The translations under genes and the position numbers were made by a program. This document shows positions 1 through 7,109 of a stretch of DNA of 64,000 bases, piece after piece (position 1 is the stretch's first letter; every line of letters starts with the position of its first letter). Below the pieces are notes generated by a model that was given only the letters and a program-made list of their open reading frames with translations, searched no databases and was not told the DNA's origin. Source of the stretch: Dyella flava (GTDB taxonomy: Bacteria; Pseudomonadota; Gammaproteobacteria; Xanthomonadales; Rhodanobacteraceae); assembly GCF_016904955.1 (NCBI RefSeq), contig NZ_JADIKE010000035.1, forward strand, positions 124,001 through 188,000, in the 5' to 3' direction.

Positions 1-37
1 AGTATTCCCATCCATCGCCAACTGACCAGGGAATGCC

Positions 38-745
38 ATGCGCCGCTTGCTGCAATGCCTTGCCAGGAACAAAGGGTTCATCACCTTCATGCTCTGCCTG
101 ATCATGTTCCGCAGCGCATGCGCTGACTGGAGCGTGGTCCCCACCGGCTCCATGCAACCCACCATCCAGATCGGCGACCGCATTTTCATTGACAAGGCCG
201 CCTACGACATTCGCCTCCCGCTCACCCATATCTCGCTGATCCACCTCGCCGATCCGCAACGCGGCGACATCGTGGTGCTCGACTCCCACGCCGCGAAGGA
301 GCGCCTGGTGAAGCGCGTCATCGGTATTCCCGGCGACCAGGTGGCGCTGCGCGACAACGTGCTCTACATCAACGGCGTGGCCGCCACCTACTCCCCGGTG
401 AGCGTCAACGGCATCCACGACGACCGGCGCGATCCCGCCCACTATGACGTGGAGCAGCTGGGCAGCCTCCAGCACCTGGTCCGGCTCTCGCGCTACTACC
501 CCAGCGAGATGCGCAATTTCGGGCCGGTCACCGTCCCCGCCGGCCACTACCTGCTGATGGGTGACAACCGCGACAACAGCGAAGATTCGCGCTACCTGGG
601 CTTCTTCCCGCGCAACGAAATCGTGGGGCGCTCGCGCTACGTCGCCCTCTCACTGGACCCGAATAACGATTACCTGCCCCGCCGCCAGCGCTTTGCCGCC
701 CCGCTCGACGGCCCGCTCACCGCCTCCAGGCATGCCACCGAATAA
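38..745 (+). CDS. lepB: Signal peptidase I
   Basis: Membrane-anchored serine protease (S26 family) that removes signal peptides from exported proteins on the outer face of the inner membrane. The sequence shows one hydrophobic N-terminal segment (about residues 13-29), the catalytic serine in VPTGSMQPT (Ser38), the catalytic lysine in RLVKRVIG (Lys92) and the conserved GDNRDNSEDSR box (about 175-185). At 235 residues it is shorter than two-TM LepB of E. coli (about 324) and is not next to lepA, so it may be a second signal peptidase paralogue. The ATG at 38 follows a weak CCAGGGA. An ATG at 33 is out of frame. Confidence 0.9.
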   Translation: MRRLLQCLARNKGFITFMLCLIMFRSACADWSVVPTGSMQPTIQIGDRIFIDKAAYDIRLPLTHISLIHLADPQRGDIVVLDSHAAKERLVKRVIGIPGDQVALRDNVLYINGVAATYSPVSVNGIHDDRRDPAHYDVEQLGSLQHLVRLSRYYPSEMRNFGPVTVPAGHYLLMGDNRDNSEDSRYLGFFPRNEIVGRSRYVALSLDPNNDYLPRRQRFAAPLDGPLTASRHATE

Positions 746-761
746 ATCGGCCGCCGACCAG

Positions 762-790
762 TTGTCACAAGCAGGGTCACCCCTTATCAT
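762..790 (+). promoter_or_regulatory. Promoter of tRNA-Ser
   Basis: TTGTCA (762-767) and TATCAT (785-790) are separated by exactly 17 bases, a good sigma-70 match. It sits 33 bases before the mature tRNA-Ser 5' end, which suits a short leader removed by RNase P. Confidence 0.6.
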
Positions 791-822
791 GTTCGGCTCG
801 CGCGGACCACGCGCACCTTTTC

Positions 823-914
<92 letters not shown>

Positions 915-920
915 AGACCC

Positions 921-955
921 AAAAAGCCCCTGAGAAATCGGGGGCTTTTTGTTTT
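921..955 (+). terminator. Rho-independent terminator of tRNA-Ser
   Basis: The stem AAAAAGCCCC (921-930) pairs with GGGGCTTTTT (941-950) and is followed by GTTTTC. It lies 8 bases after the tRNA CCA. The A-tract makes it potentially bidirectional, but the Abi-like gene on the other strand ends further away, at 987. Confidence 0.85.
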
Positions 956-986
956 CTCGAACGTGCCTTCACCATCCCAACTATGG

Positions 987-1727
987 TCAGGTAACGGCCG
1001 TTGTCTCGTGCGGGGAATCATCGGGAGTCACTGCCTCTAGCGGGGCTTCTGTAATAACTACCGCCCTCACTTCGTTAAAGCGGCAAAAGGTTTTAAGGTG
1101 GCCATGGACCTGAGGAGAAAAAGCCTTAATCAACGTCATCAGGCTACGGTACCGATCTGGTAGATCGGAAATGTGCGCTATAGGCTCGTGATGAAAAACG
1201 CGGTTCCTCAGCTTGCGTGCCTTCTCCATGAGGTCAGCTATATCCCTGCGATTCCTCAGCGGCTTGGGTGCTCGCGGCACCAACTTGGGAATAAGGGCAG
1301 GCCAAAACTGACCGCCGTGCTCATATCGAGCATTCAAGATTGCGCACCAAAAACCGAATGAGAGCGCTGCAACAAGGTTATCTGGCGTTTGTGGCTTGGA
1401 ATGTTGAACAAGTTTATCTTCAGCCTCCTTGACAAGTTTCAAGTCCGCGCTGGTGAGCCCGACTTTGTAGAACCACTCGGGAGTACCTGCATGCACGCTC
1501 AGAACCTCGTGAACGCGATTTCGAACCACGATCTCGAGCATGTGGAGTGCCGGATACAGAGCTTCGCTTATGAGCAAATTCTGCGCATGCAGGACCACTC
1601 CTAGCTCGTGGTCATGCCCGGAAGGATCGAACCGAGCCATCCTTGGGACCGACAAGCATCCGGAGATGTCGAGAGCATCAGCAGGGGAAATATGAACAGC
1701 CCATGCCGGGGAGTTGAATCGTGGCAT
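987..1727 (-). CDS. Abi-like / HEPN-type protein
   Basis: A 246-residue protein resembling the Abi-like family, members of which act in abortive infection and often carry HEPN RNase folds. The diagnostic feature is KLRNRVFHHEP near residues 172-182, an R-x4-H motif (Arg174, His179) of the kind that forms the HEPN ribonuclease site. LSFGFWCAILNARYE upstream is also typical. The ATG at 1727 is preferred over an in-frame start at 1778 because AGAGGAAGGG lies just upstream. The gene is visibly AT-richer than its neighbours and lies head-on behind tRNA-Ser, suggesting horizontal acquisition. No partner toxin, antitoxin or integrase is visible. Family assignment is by recalled motif, and defence function is inferred. 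Confidence 0.65.
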   Translation of the reverse strand: MPRFNSPAWAVHISPADALDISGCLSVPRMARFDPSGHDHELGVVLHAQNLLISEALYPALHMLEIVVRNRVHEVLSVHAGTPEWFYKVGLTSADLKLVKEAEDKLVQHSKPQTPDNLVAALSFGFWCAILNARYEHGGQFWPALIPKLVPRAPKPLRNRRDIADLMEKARKLRNRVFHHEPIAHISDLPDRYRSLMTLIKAFSPQVHGHLKTFCRFNEVRAVVITEAPLEAVTPDDSPHETTAVT

Positions 1728-2120
1728 CCCTTCCTCTACGCTTTTCCATGAAGTCCCCGGATGTCCCCCTCCCCGCACTGCTTAAAGCGGGTGATGGCGC
1801 CGGGGTTTTTTTTGCCCTTCGGATCGCAGCAGAGAGCCATAGGCTACTTGCCGCGATCCGAAAGCAATTCAGCCCAAAGCTTACCTTCAATCGAACGTGA
1901 CTGCGCTCAGGTTTTCGGTGAATTCAAATACGGGCGCGCACTTTTAAAAGATCGTTCGGAACCATCGCGTTCAAAGTCGGCACACGTTTCAGCCCCGCTT
2001 CGATTAGAGACCGGACCAAAACCGCGAGCTTGATAGTTAAACCGCGATTAGCTATCTCCGATCTTTTCTGACCCTGGCACTTAGAGACCGCAGATGCGTC
2101 AGAGAAATCCGCGAACTTAT
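1728..2120. other. Non-coding stretch in accessory region
   Basis: About 390 bases without a supportable gene. It contains CGCCGGGG followed by eight T (1799-1814), which looks like a weak plus-strand terminator remnant, and the short repeat GATCGCAG/GCGATCCGAA around 1822-1863. Base composition is mixed and AT-richer than the flanks. Short ORFs on either strand lack ribosome binding sites. No copy of the tRNA-Ser 3' end (an attachment-site duplicate) was found. Confidence 0.4.
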
Positions 2121-2351
2121 CTACTCCATCGCCGCTAACACGTCATCAAGTTGCAGGCCCAAATTCTCAAAACACTGCCCCAGCATGGATCGTTGGATTT
2201 CCAGCGGTTCGTTCTCTTCGGCCTGCGTAGCTGCAAAGGTCATGCGGGCCATCAGAAGGAGCTGATCACGGATCTGCTCCAGCTTTTCGAAGTTTTCTTC
2301 GCGCAGCAGATAACCGTGCGGTGCTTTAGCCACGTCGCGTGGTTTGCTCAT
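2121..2351 (-). CDS. XAC0095-type small protein (copy 1)
   Basis: A 76-residue predicted helical protein of the Xanthomonadales-restricted XAC0095-type family, of unknown function. The N-terminus carries a short HGYLLREENFEKLEQIRDQ-like signature, followed by LLLMARMTFAA and an acidic helix ending in LQLDDVLAAME. The neighbour at 2395-2661 is a paralogue with the same order of features (HYLLSEDDYIELKNLQ, LLIMAK, a second helix with RLIGEPLE). It is the last gene of a short minus-strand series that starts with a 36-residue peptide at 2879. No catalytic residues can be recognised. The family name is given from memory; the function is unknown. Confidence 0.65.
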   Translation of the reverse strand: MSKPRDVAKAPHGYLLREENFEKLEQIRDQLLLMARMTFAATQAEENEPLEIQRSMLGQCFENLGLQLDDVLAAME

Positions 2352-2394
2352 GGGTCACTCCAGGCTGTGGATGGCGCGGCGGACCTGCGCTTGA

Positions 2395-2661
2395 TCAATG
2401 CGACGTGCGGTCTAGATGCTCGATCTGGTTGATCTCTTCCAATCGCTCCAGCGGTTCACCAATCAGTCGGCTGATCAGCTCAAGGGTGCGCTTCATTTCC
2501 GAGCGGGGAATCAGGTTGGCGTCGCCTTCGTACAAGTCATCCTTGCAGGCGACCTTCGCCATGATCAGCAGCATGCGCTGCAGGTTTTTCAGTTCGATGT
2601 AGTCGTCTTCTGACAATAGGTAGTGCTTCAATCCGAAGGGATCGATGTAGGTGCTATCCAT
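2395..2661 (-). CDS. XAC0095-type small protein (copy 2)
   Basis: An 88-residue protein paralogous to the product of 2121-2351. It has HYLLSEDDYIELKNLQRM, LLIMAKVAC and a C-terminal RTLELISRLIGEPLERLEEI, probably two amphipathic helices. The ATG at 2661 is chosen over an upstream in-frame start at 2721 because GGAGAA lies 7 bases before it and the upstream part would run through the hairpin at 2687-2709. The two copies are separated by 43 bases and are probably co-transcribed. Function unknown. Confidence 0.65.
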   Translation of the reverse strand: MDSTYIDPFGLKHYLLSEDDYIELKNLQRMLLIMAKVACKDDLYEGDANLIPRSEMKRTLELISRLIGEPLERLEEINQIEHLDRTSH

Positions 2662-2686
2662 GGGTGTTCTCCGCACGTGTTTAGGT

Positions 2687-2709
2687 CGCCCGTGCATTGC
2701 GCACGGGCG
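2687..2709 (-). other. Hairpin between peptide gene and XAC0095 gene
   Basis: Perfect 9-bp inverted repeat CGCCCGTGC / GCACGGGCG around the loop ATTGC. It lies between the stop of the 36-residue ORF (2769) and the next start (2661) and has no T-run. It is therefore better read as an mRNA stability or attenuation hairpin than as a full terminator. Confidence 0.5.
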
Positions 2710-2768
2710 AAGGGTCTGCAAGAAAAACCTGCTCGTTTAGTTGGAATCAGCGGATTCCGGCTGAACGA

Positions 2769-2879
2769 TTACCCACTTAGGGCTCGACGTTGCGCCATCG
2801 GCGCAGCGGTGAGGTAAGGGGAATGCACCAGGGCGGGGTCACGCAAGCGTGTGGGTGCCTTAAGATCGAGCGTAGCCAT
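2769..2879 (-). CDS. Putative 36-residue peptide
   Basis: A short ORF coding 36 residues that starts MATLDLKAPTRLRDPAL and ends PMAQRRALSG. It has a very good ribosome binding site: AGGAG (2886-2890) is 6 bases from the ATG at 2879, and a second in-frame ATG at 2882 is 3 bases from it. The peptide has no signal sequence, no transmembrane helix and no cysteine. It carries basic pairs in the C-terminal third. It precedes the two XAC0095-type genes on the same strand. It could be a leader peptide, a secreted or modified peptide precursor, or a small toxin. No homologue is recognised, and the call rests on the RBS and context. Confidence 0.45.
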   Translation of the reverse strand: MATLDLKAPTRLRDPALVHSPYLTAAPMAQRRALSG

Positions 2880-3522
2880 CATTGACTCCTGTATCGAGTT
2901 GATTGTGGTTAGCGGATCGTTTGGGCTCCTAACCCCAGACGGTCCGCGCTTACCTCACTAGTGTCGGGCGTGTCGTTTTCATCTCCGGGATGGGCACGTC
3001 CGACACGCATATGATCTTGGAAGTGCAAGGCCTGCGGTATCAGAAGATGCTGACGCGCGTTGACAGGGGAAGTCGCTGTGTTTGCGCTTCCTTTTCTCGC
3101 CTTCGTGCCGTGAAGCGCCAGTGGGCCTCGATGGCTCTCTCCCATTCTTGCCGTAATAGCTCCCTCTCCCCTCCGGGGAGAGAGCCTGCCCCGGACTTGA
3201 TCCGGGGGTTGGGGTGAGGGGCTGCGCTTGCGGGGAAATTCAGAGCTTGCTCGATGTTTCTTTGCAGGCTCATCGCGAGGTTGGCCCCTCACCTCAGTCC
3301 TCTCCCCGGAGGGGAGAGGAAGAAAAGCGTATTGCGTTTCTTTGGTGGCTCATCGCGAGACTGGCCCCTCACCTCGGTCCTCTCCTCGCTCCTCAAAGCC
3401 GAGCACATCCATGTGCTCTCCCCGCGTGCCCCGGAGGGGAGAGGAAGAGAGCGTGCGGCGCATTTGTTTTGCGCCACGCATGCATATCCGGCATGCTGCG
3501 CCCATTCACGCAGTAGACGCTC
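2880..3522. other. Long intergenic stretch with REP-like repeats
   Basis: About 640 bases with no gene I can support. The left part (2890-3150) is the presumed upstream region of the peptide operon. The right part (3160-3450) is packed with palindromic repeats that are listed separately. A 33-residue ORF at 2909-3010 on the minus strand has no ribosome binding site. Confidence 0.5.
3160..3452. repeat. REP-like palindrome cluster
   Basis: Three related units occur, each combining a CCCCTCACC-type box with a CTCTCCCC-GGGGAGAG palindrome. In the first (about 3162-3221) the palindrome CTCTCCCCTCCGGGGAGAG is followed by CCCCGGACTTGATCCGGGG and GGTGAGGGG. The others are at about 3281-3320 and 3361-3434. 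The last two sit in a direct repeat: 3256-3306 and 3336-3386 are nearly identical (TTTCTTTG..GGCTCATCGCGAG..TGGCCCCTCACCTC) with an 80-base period. The third palindrome is interrupted by an insertion of about 45 bases. This pattern is typical of extragenic palindromic elements in Xanthomonadales and Pseudomonas. No transposase (RAYT) is nearby. Confidence 0.7.
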
Positions 3523-4224
3523 ATGATCGAATTCGGACACGGAACCCATGTCGGATTGCGCCGTACGCGCAATGAAGACACTTATTACGCTGATGGAGCA
3601 CTCGGCCTGTTTCTGGTGGCCGATGGCATGGGTGGGCATCAGCATGGGGAGGTGGCGTCTGCGCTGGCACGGGATGTGGTGGTGAATGGGGTGCGCCGTG
3701 GGCAATCCCTGGCCGAGGCCGTGCATGGCGCTGCCGCGCAGGTGCTGGAGCGGGCCCAGCGCTATAACGATGCCCTGCCGATGGGCAGCACGGTCGCGGC
3801 GATCCGGTGCACTGAGCAGACCTATGAAGTGGCATGGGTGGGCGATAGCCGCATCTATCAATGGAAGAACGGGTTACGTCAGCTGAGCCACGATCATTCG
3901 CTGGTGCAAGGGCTGGTCGAGGCCGGCTTGATCGATGAAGCGCAGGCGCGGCGGCATCCGCAGCGCAATGTGCTCACCCAGGCGTTGGGCATTACGACGC
4001 TCGGCCAATTGCATATCAGCATGGCTAAGGGACAACTGACGACGGACATGAGCTTTCTGGTTTGCAGCGATGGCCTGACCGAGGAAGTGAACGACAACGC
4101 TATTGCGGGCATCGTGGGCCGGCAGGATCTCGCGGCGCAGGAATGCGTGGATCATTTGCTGCTCGCCGCGCTGGACAACGGCGGCAGCGACAACATCACG
4201 GCGATTCTGGCGCGCATCCGCTGA
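3523..4224 (+). CDS. PP2C-family serine/threonine phosphatase
   Basis: A 233-residue stand-alone PPM/PP2C phosphatase that removes phosphate from Ser/Thr residues using two metal ions. Visible motifs in order are RNEDTY (16-21), VADGMGGHQHGE (32-43, metal-binding Asp34 and Gly35), GSTVAA, AWVGDSRIY, CSDGLTEEV and GGSDNITAI (C-terminal metal Asp). No membrane segment or extra domain is present, so it is a soluble PrpC/Stp-like enzyme. Usual partners are a Hanks-type kinase, an FHA protein or type VI secretion genes. None is in this window. A REP-like cluster ends shortly before the gene. Confidence 0.92.
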   Translation: MIEFGHGTHVGLRRTRNEDTYYADGALGLFLVADGMGGHQHGEVASALARDVVVNGVRRGQSLAEAVHGAAAQVLERAQRYNDALPMGSTVAAIRCTEQTYEVAWVGDSRIYQWKNGLRQLSHDHSLVQGLVEAGLIDEAQARRHPQRNVLTQALGITTLGQLHISMAKGQLTTDMSFLVCSDGLTEEVNDNAIAGIVGRQDLAAQECVDHLLLAALDNGGSDNITAILARIR

Positions 4225-4239
4225 TGCACGCCTGGTAGC

Positions 4240-4956
4240 TCAAATCTCGGCTTCCTGCTTGCGCCAGACCGATTGCCCACCGGCACTTTTGTCGAGGGCA
4301 TCCAGCCGCTTGGCGTGCTCGCCGAGTTCTTCTTCGGTGGCGCGCAGCACGCGCGGACGCCGCGCCAGCACCACGGGTGTGACGGCCTTGCGTGCACCGC
4401 CTTCGCCCTTGCCTTCAAAACCCAAATCGAGCACGACCTGCCCGGATGTCATCGCCAGATAGACATCGGCCAGCAGTTGGGCGTCGATCAGGCCGCCGTG
4501 CAGATCACGCGCGGAGTTGTCCACGCCCAGGCGCTTACACAAGGCATCCAGGCTGTTGCGCTGGCCGGGATAGCGTTCGCGCGCCATGGCCAGGGTGTCC
4601 AGCACCGGACAGTGATCGCTGATGCGGCCGTATTGCGCGCCGGCCAGCGCCAACTCGGCATCGAGGAAGCCGACGTCGAAGGTGGCGTTGTGGATGATCA
4701 GTTCCGCGCCATCGATAAAGGCCAGGAACTCTTGCACGATGTCGGGGAAACGCGGCTTGTCGAGCAGGAATTCATCCGCAATACCCGTGACTTCACGCGC
4801 GCCTTCATCAATCGCGCGGTCCGGGTTGAGGTAGGTTTGATAGTGGCGACCGGTGGGCCTGCGTTCGATCATTTCGACGCAGGCGATTTCGATCAGGCGA
4901 TGGCCCTGGCGTACTTCGAGGCCAGTGGTTTCGGTATCGAGAACGATCTGCCTCAT
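4240..4956 (-). CDS. dnaQ: DNA polymerase III epsilon subunit (proofreading 3'-5' exonuclease)
   Basis: A 238-residue DEDDh exonuclease that proofreads within the Pol III core. ExoI is LDTETTGLE (Asp7, Glu9), ExoII is [11 protein letters not shown] (Asp94) and ExoIII is HGGLIDAQ (His153, Asp158). The C-terminal tail of about 60 residues corresponds to the segment that binds the alpha subunit. The start ATG overlaps the rnhA stop as ATGA, so the two genes form an rnhA-dnaQ operon with translational coupling, an arrangement common in gammaproteobacteria. Confidence 0.95.
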   Translation of the reverse strand: MRQIVLDTETTGLEVRQGHRLIEIACVEMIERRPTGRHYQTYLNPDRAIDEGAREVTGIADEFLLDKPRFPDIVQEFLAFIDGAELIIHNATFDVGFLDAELALAGAQYGRISDHCPVLDTLAMARERYPGQRNSLDALCKRLGVDNSARDLHGGLIDAQLLADVYLAMTSGQVVLDLGFEGKGEGGARKAVTPVVLARRPRVLRATEEELGEHAKRLDALDKSAGGQSVWRKQEAEI

Positions 4957-5402
4957 GCGCTGCCCTTGTCTTTGAATTGCTCTGCCTGCTCACGCGCGGC
5001 CTGATCCACACGCTCATTTTCCACATGCCCGGTATGCCCGCGCACCCACTTCCAACGTACCTGATGGGATGCGGTGGCGGCAGAAAGCCGTTGCCAGAGA
5101 TCCTGGTTTTTCACCGGCTTCTTGTCGGCGGTGCGCCAGCCATTGCTGATCCAGCGCGGTACCCATTCTTCGATGCCTTGCATGACATAACGCGAATCGG
5201 TGGTCACCGTCACCTTGCACGGGCGCTTGAGTGCTTCGAGGGCACTGATGGCGGCAAGCAGTTCCATCCGGTTGTTGGTGGTTTGGGCTTCTCCGCCGCT
5301 CAGTAACTTCTCTGTCCCCTTGGACCTCAACAGCGCCGCCCATCCACCCGGGCCAGGATTGCCGAGGCACGCGCCATCGGTAAACGCTTCCACATCCGCC
5401 AC
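4953..5402 (-). CDS. rnhA: Ribonuclease HI
   Basis: Degrades the RNA strand of RNA:DNA hybrids (R-loops, lagging-strand primers). The four acidic active-site residues are visible: [15 protein letters not shown] (Asp), NNRMEL (Glu), TTDSRYV (Asp) and [11 protein letters not shown] (Asp). The GTG at 5402 is preferred because GCGGAG lies about 8 bases upstream and the resulting 149 residues match the family. An in-frame start at 5471 would add an unconserved 23-residue leader overlapping the methyltransferase gene. It is followed by dnaQ with a 4-base overlap. Confidence 0.93.
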   Translation of the reverse strand: MADVEAFTDGACLGNPGPGGWAALLRSKGTEKLLSGGEAQTTNNRMELLAAISALEALKRPCKVTVTTDSRYVMQGIEEWVPRWISNGWRTADKKPVKNQDLWQRLSAATASHQVRWKWVRGHTGHVENERVDQAAREQAEQFKDKGSA

Positions 5403-5445
5403 TCGTTCTGCTCCGCCTTCTTGTTCGTATGTTTTTGCAAGGTTG

Positions 5446-6123
5446 TTAACTGACTGAGCTGCGCCGCGCACCGGGTGCGAGGCCAGCCTGAACCGGTGCG
5501 GTGACCGGCTTGGGGCGCAAGCGGGTCGGTATGCTCATCGGCCCCTTCTTGCGCGCCACCAGCACATAACCGCCACCGATCAACCCCGAGGCCTCGCCGC
5601 CCCCATTGGACGGCAACGGCAACGCCCGCCCTACCCGCTGGACCCGTTCGATCTGCAGATCCGCGCGGCGCAGGCGTGCTGCGAGCTGAATGGGGGACGT
5701 GGCGTGGGCCGCGCTGCCCCGTGTCTGCCACAGCCACCAGGGGGTCCAGCCGCTCAGCGGATTGACCCCGGTGAGCACCAGCATGCCGCCGGGGGCGAGT
5801 ACCCGGATGATCTCGTCCAGGGAAAGCTGGGCGGGCTCCAGGGCGTGCCGCAGCAAGACCAGGTCGAAGGCCCGGTCCACAAACGGCAGTGGCTCGGTGG
5901 CACTGGCGCGAAGGTCGCCCTCAATGCGCCCCTGGGACAACCGCAGCGTGACCCACTGGCCCAGATAGGGCGGGTTCGGGGGCTCGTCCTGGGCGGCGGC
6001 TGACAGCAGCAGCGCCCGCGTGCCGGTACAACGGCGTAAATCCGGGAGGTAGGCCACCGTTTCATCGGCCAGCAAACCACGCATAGGCGCACTTGCGTAA
6101 ATGTCGTGGGCGCGCTGTGGCAT
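5446..6123 (-). CDS. SAM-dependent methyltransferase-like protein
   Basis: A protein of about 225 residues with a class I (type 11-like) SAM methyltransferase core: [38 protein letters not shown], then [14 protein letters not shown]. The canonical GxGxG motif I is degenerate ([11 protein letters not shown]), so catalytic activity is uncertain. Homologues lie between gloB and rnhA in many gammaproteobacteria. Here it diverges from gloB and runs into rnhA. The ATG at 6123 is a choice; a GTG at 6180 in the same frame is possible but lies inside a 16-base tandem repeat and lacks a clear ribosome binding site. Substrate unknown. Confidence 0.8.
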   Translation of the reverse strand: MPQRAHDIYASAPMRGLLADETVAYLPDLRRCTGTRALLLSAAAQDEPPNPPYLGQWVTLRLSQGRIEGDLRASATEPLPFVDRAFDLVLLRHALEPAQLSLDEIIRVLAPGGMLVLTGVNPLSGWTPWWLWQTRGSAAHATSPIQLAARLRRADLQIERVQRVGRALPLPSNGGGEASGLIGGGYVLVARKKGPMSIPTRLRPKPVTAPVQAGLAPGARRSSVS

Positions 6124-6168
6124 GTGCCGTTGGCCTGTCGCAGGGGCGGATTGAGCAGAGAGTTTACC

Positions 6169-6199
6169 GGTTGGCTTCACAAATGGTTGGCTTCACAAA
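6169..6199. repeat. Short tandem repeat between methyltransferase and gloB
   Basis: GGTTGGCTTCACAAA occurs at 6169-6183 and again at 6185-6199, a 16-base period. It lies in the divergent upstream region of the methyltransferase and gloB. It may be a slippage product or a pair of regulator half-sites. Confidence 0.55.
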
Positions 6200-6344
6200 G
6201 ACGAACGGCTGCTCAACAGTATTCGAAAGATATATCGAATAACGCATATCTAACGAATGCTCGTCCATCGGCCCGTATAGTCCAGGGTCGCGCGCATGCC
6301 GGGAAGCCTGCGTCAGTCGATACGAAAACAGAGCGGAGAACGCC

Positions 6345-7109
6345 TTGCACGTCGTACCGTTACCGGCGCTTGCCGACAACTACATCTGGCTGCTGCATGA
6401 CGACAGCAACCAAGCCATCGTGGTCGATCCGGGTGAAGCAGCTCCGGTCGAAGCTGCGCTCGCCTCGCGTGGACTCAACCTGCGTGCCGTTCTGCTGACG
6501 CATCATCACGCCGATCACATCGGCGGCGCTGATCGTCTGCGCCAGCGCTATGGTGTTCCCGTCTATGCGCCTGATGATGATCGCATCGGTGTGGCTACGC
6601 ATCGCATGAAAGATGGTGAAACGCTGCATCTGCAACAGCCGTCTGCGCGCTTCGAGATCATCGCGGTACCGGGACATACGCTGAGCCATATCGTCTACGT
6701 GGGCGAAGGTGTGCTGTTGTGCGGCGATACGTTATTCAGTCTCGGCTGCGGACGTCTATTCGAAGGCACGCCGGCGCAGATGCTTTCGTCGTTGCAACGC
6801 CTCGCTGCGCTGCCCGGCGAAACACTGGTGTGTTGTGGCCATGAGTACACGGCTGCCAACGGTCGCTTTGCGCAGACGATCGAACCTGAGAATGCGGCAC
6901 TCAAGCAACGGCTGGATGATGTGGCCAAGCTTCGCGCCGATCATCGCCCGAGTGTGCCGGCGACATTGTCCAGCGAGTTGGCTTGCAATCCTTTCCTACG
7001 CGTAAACAGTGAGAGTGTGATGGATTGGTGCCGCCAGCACGGTGCGGCGAACGATCCTGTTGCACGCTTCGCTGCGTTGCGTTCTGCCAAGGATGTATTC
7101 CGCGCATGA
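6345..7109 (+). CDS. gloB: Hydroxyacylglutathione hydrolase (glyoxalase II)
   Basis: A 254-residue metallo-beta-lactamase-fold enzyme that hydrolyses S-lactoylglutathione to lactate and glutathione, the second step of methylglyoxal detoxification. The binuclear metal motif THHHADHIGG is at 52-61, with the later ligands in PGHTLSHIV, CGDTLFSLGCGRLFEGT and CGHEYT. The TTG at 6345 is supported by GGAG 6 bases upstream and by alignment of the short N-terminus (HVVPLPALADNYIWL) with the family. The stop overlaps the start of mltD (ATGA at 7106-7109). Confidence 0.94.
   Translation: MHVVPLPALADNYIWLLHDDSNQAIVVDPGEAAPVEAALASRGLNLRAVLLTHHHADHIGGADRLRQRYGVPVYAPDDDRIGVATHRMKDGETLHLQQPSARFEIIAVPGHTLSHIVYVGEGVLLCGDTLFSLGCGRLFEGTPAQMLSSLQRLAALPGETLVCCGHEYTAANGRFAQTIEPENAALKQRLDDVAKLRADHRPSVPATLSSELACNPFLRVNSESVMDWCRQHGAANDPVARFAALRSAKDVFRA

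Noticed and set aside
1761..2033. A 90-codon plus-strand ORF behind the Abi-like gene
   Set aside because: No RBS, no recognisable domain and unusual composition.
2909..3010. A 33-codon ORF upstream of the 36-residue peptide on the same strand
   Set aside because: It has no ribosome binding site, and its frame extends upstream through repeat sequence. Kept out as unsupported, although it ends 27 bases before the peptide ORF.
3214..3575. Several overlapping ORFs of 90-127 codons on both strands around 2.9-3.9 kb
   Set aside because: They are translations of the palindromic repeats and of the strand opposite the PP2C gene.
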